Assembly: GCA_017506865.1 (NCBI GenBank)
Contig: JAFCMP010000446.1
Span: 186,001 to 250,000 of the forward strand
Length of the DNA stretch: 64,000 bases
Origin: Tribonema minus
Lineage: Eukaryota > Sar > Xanthophyceae > Tribonematales > Tribonemataceae
Reading direction: 5' to 3'
Positions within the stretch are counted from its first letter, which is position 1, and each line of letters starts with the position of its first letter. A program made the translations under genes and the position numbers. The notes beneath the pieces were generated by a model that did no database searches, was not told the origin of the DNA, and saw only the letters and a program-made list of their open reading frames with translations. Positions 34,046 through 45,710 of this stretch are shown here, one piece after another.

Positions 34046-35251
34046 CAACACCTATACAAGATCTGGTGCTGCGGACATGTTCTGGCTAATGTGTGACGCA
34101 GGGGTAGTATGGGGGGGCGTCGATCGGCTGCAGTGGCCCCTGGAAGGGGGCAGCCTAGAAAGATCACCAACAACAACTTTGGAATGAAAGCTGTGCTTGT
34201 GGGCGCGTCACTGGGCGCGTCATGCGCAATAGACCCTTTGCCACCGGAACCCCCAGGGCCACCATGCCGCGGCATGTTCAGCCGCACCGAGCACATCTTG
34301 GAGACTCACTGAGTCAGTACAACGTGCGCGATGTGCTGGCTGTCGTGCGCGGTGAACTGGCAACAGCTCTGTTGCGCCCGCAAGGACAGCAGAACAGCCG
34401 GCTGGCAAATTGAGCAGCGTCCTGCAGAAGTTGCTGGTGACCTTTTCAGACTGCCCGCCTCTAGGGGCCACTGCTATAGCAGCTGAATCGACGTCCCCGT
34501 ACCACGCCTGCGTCACACAGCAACCGGAACATTCCACAGCACCAGATCTCGTACGGATTAAGGCGGTGTCAGGCTCCCTGGACAGTTGAAGCTGCTCGTG
34601 GACACGTTTAGGCGTGTCATTGGCACCATTGACGTGGTCGACGCGCCTGATTAATGCTGTGGTGCCGGGAGGCAGATGGCTACGCGATTCAGGAAGACGT
34701 GCCTGAGGGCCTGCGGCGCATGCTGTGTGCCATGAGTAGCACTATCGGGCAGCCATGTGGACCTCGTCCATGACTCACAAAATACGAGCACTGCATCACG
34801 GTCACCCCCGAGTATATGGAGGTATGTGTACAGGCAATTTTGAAGGCGAGAGATCCTTGGCTTGCAGTGAAGGTGGTCTGACGAGCTGATTGGACGTTGA
34901 AGCTGGCAGCCCCGGCCTCCACAGGACCGGCCGCACCTGCCTGCCACTCCACGGCATGCTCCCATCCACTGGCTCCCATCCACTGGCAGCTGCATGTCAT
35001 CAGCCCTCCGCAGCACGTGCGACACATGCGGTGCCATGTAAGCCGACAACGGCACTGCGGCTCCTTCTCGATCGTTGAAATGCTGCCGACGCAGCGAGCT
35101 TAGCATGACGCTGGGTAACTGCACAGCAATGCGCAGCTGGATGTCGTCTGCAGCATCTGCCTCTGAGGGCTTTGGCAATGAGCAAATAGCTGGCGGCGAA
35201 CGTCCAATGCTGCACTGTTGCAGTCGCGCATCCAGGCATTCACTGTTGCCC
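33839..35251 (-). CDS. Unidentified protein, two phase-compatible 3' exons (5' end unresolved)
   Basis: Exon 35251-34937 (donor GGCAG/GTGCGG, phase 2) joins exon 34022-33839 (acceptor CTGGACAG, then 60 codons to TGA). Visible segments are IQLRIAVQLPSVMLSSLRRQ, HFNDREGAAVPLSAYMAPH, and ARGHVERVIATAG. A further in-phase upstream exon may end at 35534 (PLGRYGR, donor AAG/GTGAGG), but no start ATG was found. The spacing LP, R, F, V-L, PH is faintly like the GINS subunit PSF3; this is a hypothesis only. The intron contains an inverted copy of the last exon. Confidence 0.35.
34560..34900. repeat. Inverted repeat, right arm
   Basis: Diverged inverted copy of 33700-34045, separated by about 515 bp. 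The + strand reads the exon sense in this arm: ctccctggacagttgaagctg, gcgcctgattaatgctgtgg, ctgcggcgcatgctgtgtgc. The copy carries changes that spoil some codons, so it is probably a dead duplicate. Confidence 0.8.
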
Positions 35252-35990
35252 CTGCAATGCCTCAGTGGCCATCAAGTACTCTTCAACCTTTGGGCAGCAT
35301 CGCGCTGCACGAGTGGTGTGCTCGGCGCTCCCGTTTTTGATTTTGCCATCGAATCTGAGGCACTGCCCAGGTGAGAAGGTCACCCGCATTTACCAGCACC
35401 TCTCTGGCACCTCCTTGGGGATAAGAAGGCACCTCTCTAGAGAAGGCACCTGTACCTCTCGCAGCTCTAGTGCGCACTTCCTTAGAGCCGCGCTAAAGAA
35501 CGTGTGTGTCACGGTTGAAGTGTGACACCTCACCTTCCGTACCGGCCAAGAGGTGCGAAGTCAGCTGCCTCTGTGAGACACGTCAAAGCTCGGTGTGCAG
35601 CAGAGACAGCGCAGCGTGACCCGTAGACCAGATACGCGGTGGCACGAACGTACTTGGCGCACACAGCGCAAGCCGCAGCGGTGGTGGTGTGACCATCAGC
35701 GAGCCCCCAAGTTGAAGAGAAAGCAGACGAGCCTAGCCAGAGGACGCTGGCATCTCCACGGCGGAACACCCAGTTAATGATCACACCAGAGACGAACACA
35801 GCAAGCAAGTGATCAATTGTGGAGGGCAGGTGGTTCTCTCCGGCACGTCAAGGAGAGCTACACCGACTAGATTGCTCAAGCGAAGCGAATAGAACCGGCC
35901 AGGCCAGCAGAATAGGGGCGCAGGCGGGCTAGCACAGAGACAGACGGCATTTAGCGAAGGAACTGTGCTTGCAGCGGTGGGCAGACTTTC

Positions 35991-38615
35991 ATGCAGCCAG
36001 AGGCTGGCCAACCGCTCTATCAGATGTCGCAATCATTCGACCCCGGTGGCGGCGCCGGTCACGGCTCACCTGGGCTAGGGCAGCGCCAGCACGACCAGTT
36101 CGGATTCCGTCCGGCTTCCGCAACTCCAGCCCCTCCCACTACGCCGGGCTACTCTGCCGGCGCTGACTATCACATCCCTGCCGCGCCTCAATATCCTCCT
36201 CTGATGACCCACCCAGCACTTCAACACCAGCAACCGCCTCCCGCCCACATGATGGGCATGCACTCCATGATGATGCCTCAACATCCTCACCAGTTTCAGC
36301 ACATGGGAGGACCTCACGACCTCCGTCATGGCCTGCCGCCCGGCATCGGCGGCGCGCCCTACCCCGGCGCTGTGCACCCCCATGCCATGCTGCATGCGCA
36401 CTTGATGCAGCAGCCGTACGGCCTGTCGGGCATGATGTCGTCGCTGGCGCTTGCTCAAGGCTACCCGCACTTCGCAGGCCACCACATGGCGGCGCCGCCA
36501 ATGCCGCAGCACCAGGGTCTGTCCAAGCCCTCTACTCCTTTGCCTGGCGAGCCGCATGTTCAGGACCCCGGCTTCTGCGTGCCTCCGTTCATGGCGCTGC
36601 CGCCAGTGACCATGCCGCCGCCGCCGCCGCATCTACTTCAGCAGCAGCAGCAGCAGCAGCAGCCGCCTGACCAGCACGGCGGCGGCAGCGCCAGCGGCGC
36701 GGTGCAGATGCCAGCGCCGCTGCTGCCGCCGCCGCAGCAGCAGCAGCACATCCCCGTGTACCCGCACGGCCCGCACCAGCTGCTGCTGCCGCCGCCGCAG
36801 CTGGGCCCGCTGCACGGCGCGTCGCTGCACGAGCACGGCGGCGGCGGCGGCGACGGCGGCGAAAGCAGCGGCACGCCCTGCGGCATGCCGGGCGACATGG
36901 CGGCGCCGCCGCCCGCGGCGTGCAGCGACCTCGACGGCGGCGGCGAGCACCTGGACCGGCAGCAGCAGAAGCGCGCCGCCAACCGCAAGAGCGCGCAGCT
37001 GTCGCGCCAGCGCAAGAAGGCGCACATCAACGAGCTGCGCCAGGAGCACGAGGAGCTCAAGCGGCAGGAGGAGATCCTGGCGGTCGTGCCGGACCCGGTC
37101 TTCGCGTTTGACGCGCTGACGGGGCGCATCTCCTTCGCGTCGCGCTCCGCGGCGGCGCAGTTCGGGCTGCGCGTGGAGCACCTCCTCGCCGCCAACCTCT
37201 TCGACCTCGTGACGGCGGACTGCAGCAACCGCCTGCGCGCGCTCATCGCGCGCGCGCTGGCGGACCACCCCGGCTCGCAGACGCTGCTGCTCGGCGAGCG
37301 CATGACGGTGCGCTTCCGCAAGGGCGGCGCCGCGAGCAACGTCGCCATGGCGCTCGGCGAGCTCTCGGGGCGCCTCAACCGGCAGGACGGCGGGCAGGTC
37401 GCATGCGTGTGCAGCGTGCGCGTGCTCAGCCTCATGTTCGACGACCACGGCGACGCGCAGCGCGCCGCCGCCGCGTTCGCCGCCGCCGCCGCCGCAACAG
37501 ACTACAACGGCGACCAGTCCACGAGCGACATGGACCAGGATGGCGGCAGCGCGGCCAGCAGCGGCGAGGAGACGACCAGCACCGGCAGCACGCACGGCAG
37601 CGGCTGCACCAACGGCAGCGGCTTCACCAACGGCAGCGCCTTCACAAATGGCAGCGGCGGCGGCGGAGGCTCGCCCGCGCGGCAGGGGGGTGGGGCGGCA
37701 GCTGGCGGGCTGAGCGCTGCCGCCGTGGGGGCTCACGGCGGGGGGGATGCGATGGGGGACGGGGCGGGCGGGGACGCACGTGGAGACGGGTACAGCGACA
37801 GCGTCAGCCTGGAGTCGGGGGGCAATGACGGCGACGACGAGAACCTCACCGACACGGACTGCTCGTCCAGCGACAACAAGAGCGTGCAGAGCAGCGACGG
37901 CGGCGGCAGCGACGGCGGCGCGGCGCGCAAGGAGCAGGCGCACGCGCAGCAGCGGCCGCCTCAGCAGCAGCAGCACGGGGGCAGGGGCGATGCGGCTGGC
38001 GGCGGCGGCGGCAGCGGCGGTGGCAACACGTCGTCGTCCTCCTCTTTGTCAAGCAAAGGCAAGACGACTGCCAGCGGCCACAGCAGCAGCGGCAGCAGCA
38101 GCAGGGCCAATGAGAAGCGGCGGCAGGACAGCAGCGGCGGCGGCGGCGCGTACGCTGCGCCAGAACAGCAGCAGCGCGATGCCAAGCTGTTTGATGGCGC
38201 AGCGCAGACGGCGCAGCCAGCTCTACCGCTTGCGCTTGTGGCAGGACAGGACGGCACTGTCCCCGTGCGCAACGCGAAGCGCCAGCGGGTGCATTACGAA
38301 GACGACAACGTCGCTGCGCTGCCGGATGCCGGCGCGCCTGGGCAGTCGCATTTGTCGCACCAGAACTGGCAGCAGCAGCAGCAGTGGCAGCAGCACCCGC
38401 ACCACTGGCAGCCTCTGCAGCAGCATCCGCAGCACTGGCCGCTGCCGCCGCCGCTGGCGCAGCAGCACCAGCAGCAGCAGCATCAACAGTGGGCAGACAC
38501 ACGCTGTGGGACCGTCACGTCGAATGCGCAGGCAGCGGCAGCGCCATGCAGGAGGTTCACGAAGCCACAGCACCTGCTAGCGCTAACGCTAGCGCGGGGG
38601 CAGCAAGTACCATAG
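35991..38615 (+). CDS. bZIP-PAS transcription factor, intronless
   Basis: 874-residue protein starting at ATG 35991 and ending at TAG 38615. The N-terminal 320 residues are Pro/His/Gln/Met-rich, with a poly-Gln run. The basic region at about 322-350 (KRAANRKSAQLSRQRKKAHI) has the N-x7-R bZIP signature, followed by a short zipper of about two heptads (INELRQEHEELKRQEEIL). A PAS-like domain follows directly (VVPDPVFAFDALTGRISFAS, onwards to about 470). The LOV cysteine motif is not present, so this is not an aureochrome photoreceptor. The remainder is Ser/Gly/Gln/Asn low complexity. bZIP-PAS order is known mainly from stramenopile-type algae. Long antisense frames here are shadows of GC-rich coding sequence. 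Confidence 0.85.
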   Translation: MQPEAGQPLYQMSQSFDPGGGAGHGSPGLGQRQHDQFGFRPASATPAPPTTPGYSAGADYHIPAAPQYPPLMTHPALQHQQPPPAHMMGMHSMMMPQHPHQFQHMGGPHDLRHGLPPGIGGAPYPGAVHPHAMLHAHLMQQPYGLSGMMSSLALAQGYPHFAGHHMAAPPMPQHQGLSKPSTPLPGEPHVQDPGFCVPPFMALPPVTMPPPPPHLLQQQQQQQQPPDQHGGGSASGAVQMPAPLLPPPQQQQHIPVYPHGPHQLLLPPPQLGPLHGASLHEHGGGGGDGGESSGTPCGMPGDMAAPPPAACSDLDGGGEHLDRQQQKRAANRKSAQLSRQRKKAHINELRQEHEELKRQEEILAVVPDPVFAFDALTGRISFASRSAAAQFGLRVEHLLAANLFDLVTADCSNRLRALIARALADHPGSQTLLLGERMTVRFRKGGAASNVAMALGELSGRLNRQDGGQVACVCSVRVLSLMFDDHGDAQRAAAAFAAAAAATDYNGDQSTSDMDQDGGSAASSGEETTSTGSTHGSGCTNGSGFTNGSAFTNGSGGGGGSPARQGGGAAAGGLSAAAVGAHGGGDAMGDGAGGDARGDGYSDSVSLESGGNDGDDENLTDTDCSSSDNKSVQSSDGGGSDGGAARKEQAHAQQRPPQQQQHGGRGDAAGGGGGSGGGNTSSSSSLSSKGKTTASGHSSSGSSSRANEKRRQDSSGGGGAYAAPEQQQRDAKLFDGAAQTAQPALPLALVAGQDGTVPVRNAKRQRVHYEDDNVAALPDAGAPGQSHLSHQNWQQQQQWQQHPHHWQPLQQHPQHWPLPPPLAQQHQQQQHQQWADTRCGTVTSNAQAAAAPCRRFTKPQHLLALTLARGQQVP

Positions 38616-39267
38616 CAGGACAGGTGAACAGCGGTGCCGCGTTAGTTCAAGCTGCTGCCAGCAGTGCGTCCAATAGAGAGGGTAGAACGTGCATTGTCAG
38701 CTTGTAGCTTGTGAGTGCATGTTCATATGTATTTTCATAAATGACTACATGTAAGCCGCCAGCGGCTCTTGGCAGTACTCTGTGCCTGCAGCGTCTTTTG
38801 GTGCCTGTGATATTGAAATGTTGATTGGCATGTGACACTTTGCGATAGCTCCTGTGGCAGTAGTAATGGCCGCAGCGCCTTTTGGTGCTTGTAAATTGTT
38901 GTGTGGCATTGCGTGCAGCCCGTTGTGAGCGTGCATGTGCGGCTTGGCACTCACCCTAGGTAGCTCACATATACGAGAGCCATAGGAGGGGGCTTGGCCA
39001 ATGTTTTGATGATATGCAGTCCATGAGGCGGCTACTCAGCATCATTGATGAAAAGAAGGCAGAGGTAATCCGCTGCCCGTATCTTGCATGTCAGTGGCAA
39101 TCTACTTGTTGCGTGTTGCCACCGCCTGTACTGATGCAAAGTGGCCAAGTAGGGGCGGGGAGCACTCCTGCCATCATGCTCTGTGGTCACAGTTGCAGCA
39201 CAAGATGACAAGAGCATGGATGCGTTGTTGGCGTCCTGGTATGAGGCCATTGCTGTGAGGTTGAACA
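38616..39267. other. Spacer after the bZIP-PAS gene
   Basis: Probably 3' untranslated region then intergenic DNA. A ttttggtgc-tgtaa word recurs near 38797 and 38879. No gene recognised. Confidence 0.4.
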
Positions 39268-39690
39268 AGTACTTTTTATTAATTCTCGCTCAGGGCGCGA
39301 AAAAGCCCAGATGATTGGCACCTAGCTGTAAGGAATCTACATGTCGTATGACAGTCTGAAAGTGTCGCAACGACAACCACTCAAACGCCGCCGCCGCCAA
39401 ATGGCATCTCGGGGTCCTCCCCTACGTCCTCCTCCATGTGCCCCCCCCCCCTGGAATCTGCCATGTGTGTCATGACACGGCCAGAGTACGCCATGTGGAG
39501 CGCTGCCGACAGTGCCGAGCGTAAGCGCGCCAGGGCGATGCCCTTGAGAGCTTTAGGGCGCGCTCCTCCGGGCACTGACATCCTGCTGGCATACTCCGTC
39601 GCCACAGCCTCCAGCAGCTTCCGCCCCTGCTCCCCGATGCTGCCAAATGACCCTATTGCCAAAGTGGCAAGTTTGTAGCAATTCTGATCA
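39268..39690 (-). mobile_element. LINE-like retroelement 3' end, copy 1
   Basis: The minus strand reads an open frame with GSFGSIGEQGRKLLEAVATE, then GGARPKALKGIALARLRSAL, SAALHMAYSGRVMTHMA and GGGHMEEDVGEDPEMPFGGG before a stop at 39381. The pattern resembles the C-terminal tail after reverse transcriptase in algal and protist LINE elements; the family assignment is inference. About 110 bp of 3' untranslated sequence ends in ATAAAAA. The first 309 bases (39268-39576) match 45711-46019 with two differences noted and no indel. The 5' end is not defined. Confidence 0.55.
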
Positions 39691-41395
39691 TAATGACCAG
39701 AATAGTGGGTACTTCTACTTGAGTTATCATCACATGTGGTACCAGTACGGCCACTACGACAGTGATCAGCAAACACTCAAGCTGCGCGCCGTTGAGGGCA
39801 AACAAGCAACATGTTGAGTATTGCATCAGACGTACTCTCAGAATTCGGCTAGAAGTGTAGCTCATGCCATCTGCTGCATGGAAAAGGATCGGTGGCAGCA
39901 ACGCGTCCTGACATGCAGGGTCGTAACCCATGACAAGCCCATACTGTCGATATAGCACAATGATCATCAGGCAAAAGAGGCTACAAGGTGGCGTGATGTG
40001 CACAAATCAGTGAGTGAAGAAGGGCAGAGATACAGAGAACGGCACCACAAGAGAACCACGAAATGCACAAGCACACAAGCTGGGTGTAGCTACCTGCTGC
40101 AGATTGCTGCATACAGTATATTCAACAGGTGCCGACCCTGGTGCTGGCATCGCATAAGTAGCACTCATACTTGTGATAACGACACCACCACAGCTTCAAC
40201 TTGAAGTGACGCAACCACACACAATGCCCACCTACTTGCCCACTCTTCTTGTGGCTTGCTCACACTACTCGGGATGTGAGCACTCTCACTCAGTACAAGG
40301 ATGAAGACGGCACACAACCAGCGACGGCGGATGCAAGGGGCTGCCGCTGATGTGCGTCCGTTGAGCACTGCGGCAGACACAGTTGAACTTGAAGTTTTGT
40401 AAGTAACGCACTGACGCATCCATGCGATGGGAAACGGTCCACTTTTGTTGCAAGGCAGTTTGACGCTGCCTCAGGGGGTGATGGCACCCTGTCTTGGCCA
40501 TGCCTTCAGCTACGGATGATGATGGTGATGCCTCAGGGGACGAAGTTGAACACCGTCACTGTCTCGACGCTGGATTGCTGGGCAGATGTCAAGGGACGGC
40601 GCGGCATTACTGCTTGACGTACGAGGCGCCGTGCTCCCTGCATGCGTTTCGAAGGACCGCCGACAGGTGCGTCTGGAGAGCCTGTGCAGCGGAAGAGCAC
40701 GACAGATTAGCGGAGTCAGGTACCTATCGTGATACTGTCAGCTCGGCAATTAACAGCAAGAGCACGGCTAGACGCCTCATGTTGTCGCTGCTCTTGTGCA
40801 GCAGTGATGCTCTGCGCTCTGCTTCTGTGCGGGTGTGATGGCTGCTGGTTGACACAGCACCCGAAGGAGCCATGTTTTAACAGAGGCACCCGTGCTTCTT
40901 TCCATGGCTGCACTGCCATGAGGGCTGAGCTTAGCGAGCCAAATTAAATTTGAACTTTGAGCGCGCAGGTCAATCAGTGGTGCCGACACATGTGCTGTAC
41001 AACATTGATGATTTGTTCAACCATTGTATACTTCAAAAAGTGTCACGAACTGGCCACAAAACCCGAACATTTTCAAGTGATCAACGTTGTAAATAACCTG
41101 GCCCTCTCAAGGTCATACAACAACTATAACTGCGGCAAATCAACAATCAATCAATAAGCAAGAATGTACCATACCATTGTCAAGTGAGTTCATGCATGCC
41201 TGAGCACTCTCATGCGTGATGGCGTGTTAAAGCCTTGGATCCAACACATCTGCAATATGGTGAGCCTGAGTTGTTGCTGAGCGACCATACCTGTTTTGCA
41301 AAGACATATGTGGAAACTTGCGCATCTTTGCTCTGCACGCTCTCAGCAAGTACGTTTTGCCACGTGTGCACCGCTACATCTAAATCGTCTTGGGG
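39691..41395. other. Gene-poor spacer
   Basis: Short open frames only. One at 40500-40720 (+) begins MPSATDDDGDASGDE and is acidic, but no splice or homology support was found. Contains cttcaacttgaagtg and gttgaacttgaagttttg words. Confidence 0.4.
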
Positions 41396-44300
41396 CTAGG
41401 ATAAGGTCATGGGCCATGTGGTCTGGCAGCACTCAACATGACACTTGTACCATACTTGTGCAGCTACTGCCTTTGCGTGCCAACGTGCAGTACTACTCAT
41501 TGAGCTGAGCATATCGCTGGCGCTGGAGTTGGCGGAGCGCGTCATGGCGTACACACGCGGAGCGCGAATGCTGGGCTGTGTTGCAGCGCCGGTATCCAAG
41601 CTCCTAGGGCACAGCGCAGCCTAGGCGGCTGCGCTGACGCAAGCTTTTCGATTTGCATAGGCAACCCGGCCTCCCTTGGGCCTTTATAAATACAAGTCCA
41701 TACGTACTACGCCAAACTTGCGCGATCAACTGCGTAATGGCAGTTGACAAAGTGGCCCAGAACCATAGCCCACCTTGAGTCTCCGCTCGCATCGGTGTCG
41801 CGCGAATGCGGACAGGTGGCGGTCGTGTGCGGCGCGGCGCAGGGCGCGAATGGCGTGCGCAAGCATCTGCACGCGGCGGTGCGGCAGGCGGCGCACGTCG
41901 CGGGCAGCGGCAGCGCAGCTCTGCAGAGACACAGGCGGAGTACCGAGTCAACGGCGAGAGTGAGTCGGACAGCAGCATGCACAATAGCTCAATTGATCAA
42001 TGCACGTCCGCTATTTGGCAGAGGGGGGTGGTGATGCGATGACAAGCACACCAAGAGTCTGAGAGCTGGCGGTATCCTCATTAGGCCATCATGAAGATGA
42101 GCAACTTCTCCTCTAGTCAGGTCTATGCAGTGAGCTAAGGGTTGAAGTTAGGTTCCAATCACAGGGTCTGTGCTTGCACTGTTCTGCGTCTCCACTTGGG
42201 TTCAGGGTTAGTTAGGGTCACCTGCCCAGCAACGGGTCAAACCGACAGCAGACTCAGCATGCACAGACGCTCTGGGTGCAACGCCTGCAATTTGCAGGCA
42301 TACGACATAGGCACGCCATTGTGTTGTCTCTATGCAAGCGATTTCTTTAAACCAGGTTTAAAGCTCCATACGGAGGCCCCGATGCTATGGCCACAGAGCG
42401 CCATTGTACATGCACAACCCCTACAGCTGAATTTGCCTTCACACGCACCTTGCGCGCCGCCCCTTCTGCCGCCCCGCGCAGATGCGTGGACGCTGAGCCA
42501 TGATGCATCAGTGCTGAGCCGTGCCCGGGCGCTGAACCATGCTGCACAGGCGCTGAGCCGTGGTGCGCGGGTGCTGAGCCGTGATGCGCCAGTGCTGAGC
42601 CGTGATGCACGGGCGCTGAGTCGTGGCGTGCAGTCACAAACGCGTGGTGCGGGGCCGCGCTGAGCGTTGCCGCATCTGCTGAGCACTGAGCTGCGCCGTG
42701 CACCCACATCGGCGGCGGCGGCAGAGGCGGCGCCAAGGCGTCGCAGATGCACCGCGCGAGCGCAGCGCCGCGCACGCCGTGCAGCAGCGAGCCGTCGCTG
42801 CAACTATCGCTGTAACCGTCGCTGCAACTGCCGGTGCGGCACGGCAGGTCTCGCTCTGGACCGAGGTCTGGCACAACGTCCAGGTCAGCACTGGCCTCTG
42901 ATGTGGAGCGTCGCAGCCAGGGCTGGGCGGTTGGGCCCGTGGCATGGTTGAGCGATGGGGAGGTGGGGCAGGGTAGGGGTAGGTATGCTGGGGGGGCTGG
43001 TATGTATCGGAGCAGCTCTGCGACACTGGGCAGTTGCTGGTAGTGAGCGGCGCCGCGATGGTCGGCGAGCTGCGGAGCGTTGGAGACAGGCAAACGGTGC
43101 AGCGCGCGTGCAGCTGAGTGTGACAGGTGGACAGCATCGATGCTGAGCATGTGGCACGCATGCATTACTTGTACCATGTGCATCACTGCTGTCACGACTG
43201 CTGCCAAAACTCTGGCGCATAAATTCAAGGCTCGTCGCAGCAGCAAGTTGCCGTCGGCCACAGCTCACTCATGACAATGAAATGGGGCTTCGGCTGTACT
43301 GTTTGCACAAGTCATTGTGTATGCGTGATCAAGGAGGGTATGCATGAAGCTTGTATGAGGCCCTGCTGAAAAGCTGCTGAGAGTAGTTGAAGTTTAAACA
43401 GCAGCTCTGCTTAATCCTCTACCTGCTCCAGTAGTTCTCTGATGAGCCTATAATGTGGCAGCAAAAAAAATGAACCTAGGGGGATTGATAACTCAGTAAA
43501 AACGTGCGCTGCTGTTAACCTCCTACCCAACGCAGTGACTGGTACACCTGACGTATCGACGCGCTGGTGCTTTGCAACTATACAGTAATAGCTGGTAAAT
43601 TGTTGGCTTACCGGCAAAGTTGGCAAGCTTGGCCTTGTGGCATGGCAGTAGTCGAAGCCGATGCCCGTCCACGGAAACGGAGCTGATGCACCGCCATGTT
43701 GCCTGTCAGTGGCCCGTTGGAAGTCCCTCTGTTGGAAGTCCCGCTGTAGCAGCGATGACGCTTCGGCCGTCGACGCCTTTGCCCACGTACAGATGCTGCT
43801 CCTGCTGGACAACCAGCGGAAACCATTTAGCAAGCATGCACCATGAACCATTGAATGCTGGCTGCGCATGACGAGCATGATGCACCCACAGGCAAAGTCT
43901 GCGGTGGTTATTCAAGTTGCATGTTCATCGTGCGCCTTGCGGAGCGTCTGTCAAACATTCACAGTAGGAAACGCCTCGCCGTGACTGAGGACAATGGCGA
44001 CCAAATACGCCAATCGTGTGCTGCCATTCAGGGCGGGCAATCAATGAAAGCCATCCTTCTAACAGCATACTGAGGGCTTACTGCTGGGACCAGACGACGC
44101 GCGCTGTCATAGCTGCATACAGAATGAATATTTTGGGGAGCACTGGCGCAGGTGAAACTGTGGCAATCTATGTAGCACAAATTTCATGCCACCAAGACCC
44201 ATTACGCACCTAGCTGTGTCAACACCGGGAATGTCGCAAGAATTGGTGTCACGGGGCTGCTGTGGCTCCAGGCTGCTAGCTTCGTGTGCAACCTGACCGA

Positions 44301-44622
44301 GGCTGGAACGCCTTGCGGGGATGCGGGGGACCGGCTGCAAGGTTTGGTCATGCAGGTGACGCATAGCCCTGCCCGCTCGCTTGGCTAACACCCTGATGGC
44401 CACCAGCAGTACCTGCAGCTCTGCCATCTGCTGCGAGCTAAGAACGCAGGCTTGCCCGCGACGTGAGGTGAGACACTGTGCCTGCCACGCTCTAGTCCTC
44501 CTGCGAACACGCGCCAGCGCCGCAATAAAAGCGCCTGGCATTGGGCTGTGCTGCGTCGCCACTGCAGCGACTGCAGCGGCATTCAATAATCCTGCCTCGC
44601 GCTTGATTGTTAGGCTGCGCAT
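41396..44622 (-). CDS. Putative five-exon gene, product not recognised
   Basis: Model: 44622-44210 (ATG, MRSLTIKREAGLLNAAAV), 43801-43612, 43069-42449, 41920-41774, 41575-41396; 516 residues, all junction phases compatible. Donors are AG/GTGCGT, CCG/GTAAGC, AAG/GTGCGT and AAG/GTGGGC; acceptors are CCAGCAG, CTCCGCAG, TCTCTGCAG and AACACAG. Exons are visibly richer in GC than the introns. Exon 3 has an SCSDGYSDSCSDGSL segment and imperfect 7-residue HHGSAPA repeats. Exon 4 is basic and helical (RVQMLAHAIRALRRAAHDRH). No domain was recognised. Further 5' exons may exist, and the last exon may not be the end. The model is a hand assembly without homology, hence moderate to low confidence. Confidence 0.4.
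42491..42630. repeat. 21-bp minisatellite (coding)
   Basis: About six to seven imperfect units of gtgctgagccgtgatgc plus four variable bases in tandem. On the minus strand each unit encodes seven residues of HHGSAPA/HHGSALA type, within exon 3 of the unidentified gene. Confidence 0.85.
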
Positions 44623-45710
44623 GCTCTCGTCTGGGTTTCAGAGTGAACATCATCGCTGCTCCCAGGCCGGCAGCAACAGAGCGGGGTGTCCCGGTAGCCA
44701 GCTCACCAATAAACCGGCACACTACTTCCAAAAGTGCCCCGTGAAGAACCGGCCACCGTTTGCAGATTAGACGCTCACCGAGGTGGTGGTCGTTCACTAT
44801 GCCCCTAGCTCGAAGTGTCCGTCAAAGCTGTCTCTATTTAGCCGGGCAAATTTAGGGGTGGACGCTGCTGCGCAAGAGGTGCTAAACAATAGCTTCATAG
44901 GTCAGGCTCTTGCGTGTCCGAGGCGCACGATGGCCCGGACGGAGGTGTTGCAACTTTCGCAGAGCTCACTCAGCTCAGCTCTCCCCGGCTGCTCCCCTGA
45001 TTTCAGCGAAGCTTCCCGAGTTGAAGTTGAACAAGCGACACCAGAAGCCCCCCCCCCCCCCCCCCCCCCCCCGTGTTGTGTGTGTGCACTTCTGCCTGAT
45101 GTGCAAGACATGTATGAAGCGCATTGGGGTGCAGCGGGTGTCGCTCTACAATATCCACACCAGCAGCCCTCTGAACCGCTGAACCAGGTTAATGCAGCGT
45201 GTGCAAGCAATCCTTCTGATGTTCTACCCAGCGATGTAACCCAGCCCAGGTGCTGCAATCTTCGGGCAGGTGTCACGGCTCAGCAATGTGCACCCAGATC
45301 TGATATTATACGCAAGAAACACACAATGCGGCCGATGCCGCACCTGATATTCACCGCAACGTCATCCACCGCAGTTGTACGCTGAGCCACTGACGCAGTA
45401 CTTGACATTTTATGGATGTCTGCAAGGACAACCGTCTTGCCCGTACCTGACCTCAATAGCATGCCCTTCTGCATGGCTGCACAACATAATCACGCCTGCA
45501 CATATCGCAATGCATCCGATGCAGAGTGAGCGCGGCAATGTCACCACGACGTTAACATTCGTCACCACGACGTTAACATTCATGCTTGGCAGACATGTGG
45601 GTCCTCAGCGCAACAGGAAACATAGACGTGTCACCTGGTTTGCACTCCAGCCGTCTAGATCCACCTTAAGTTCTAACATATAGTCATGGAGGTTTTCTCT
45701 TGCTGTTTCT

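Noticed and set aside
36633..37976. 447-residue open frame on the - strand
   Set aside because: Antisense shadow of the bZIP-PAS gene, whose bZIP and PAS motifs are on the + strand.
35991..38615. Aureochrome blue-light receptor
   Set aside because: The domain order fits, but the LOV cysteine signature is missing from the PAS segment.
40500..40838. Acidic + strand frame MPSATDDDGD as a gene
   Set aside because: No supporting splice partner, domain or codon signal; left as unassigned.
45420..45474. P-loop-like SGTGKT on the - strand
   Set aside because: Isolated motif without the other strands of a P-loop fold; a frame with several interruptions surrounds it.
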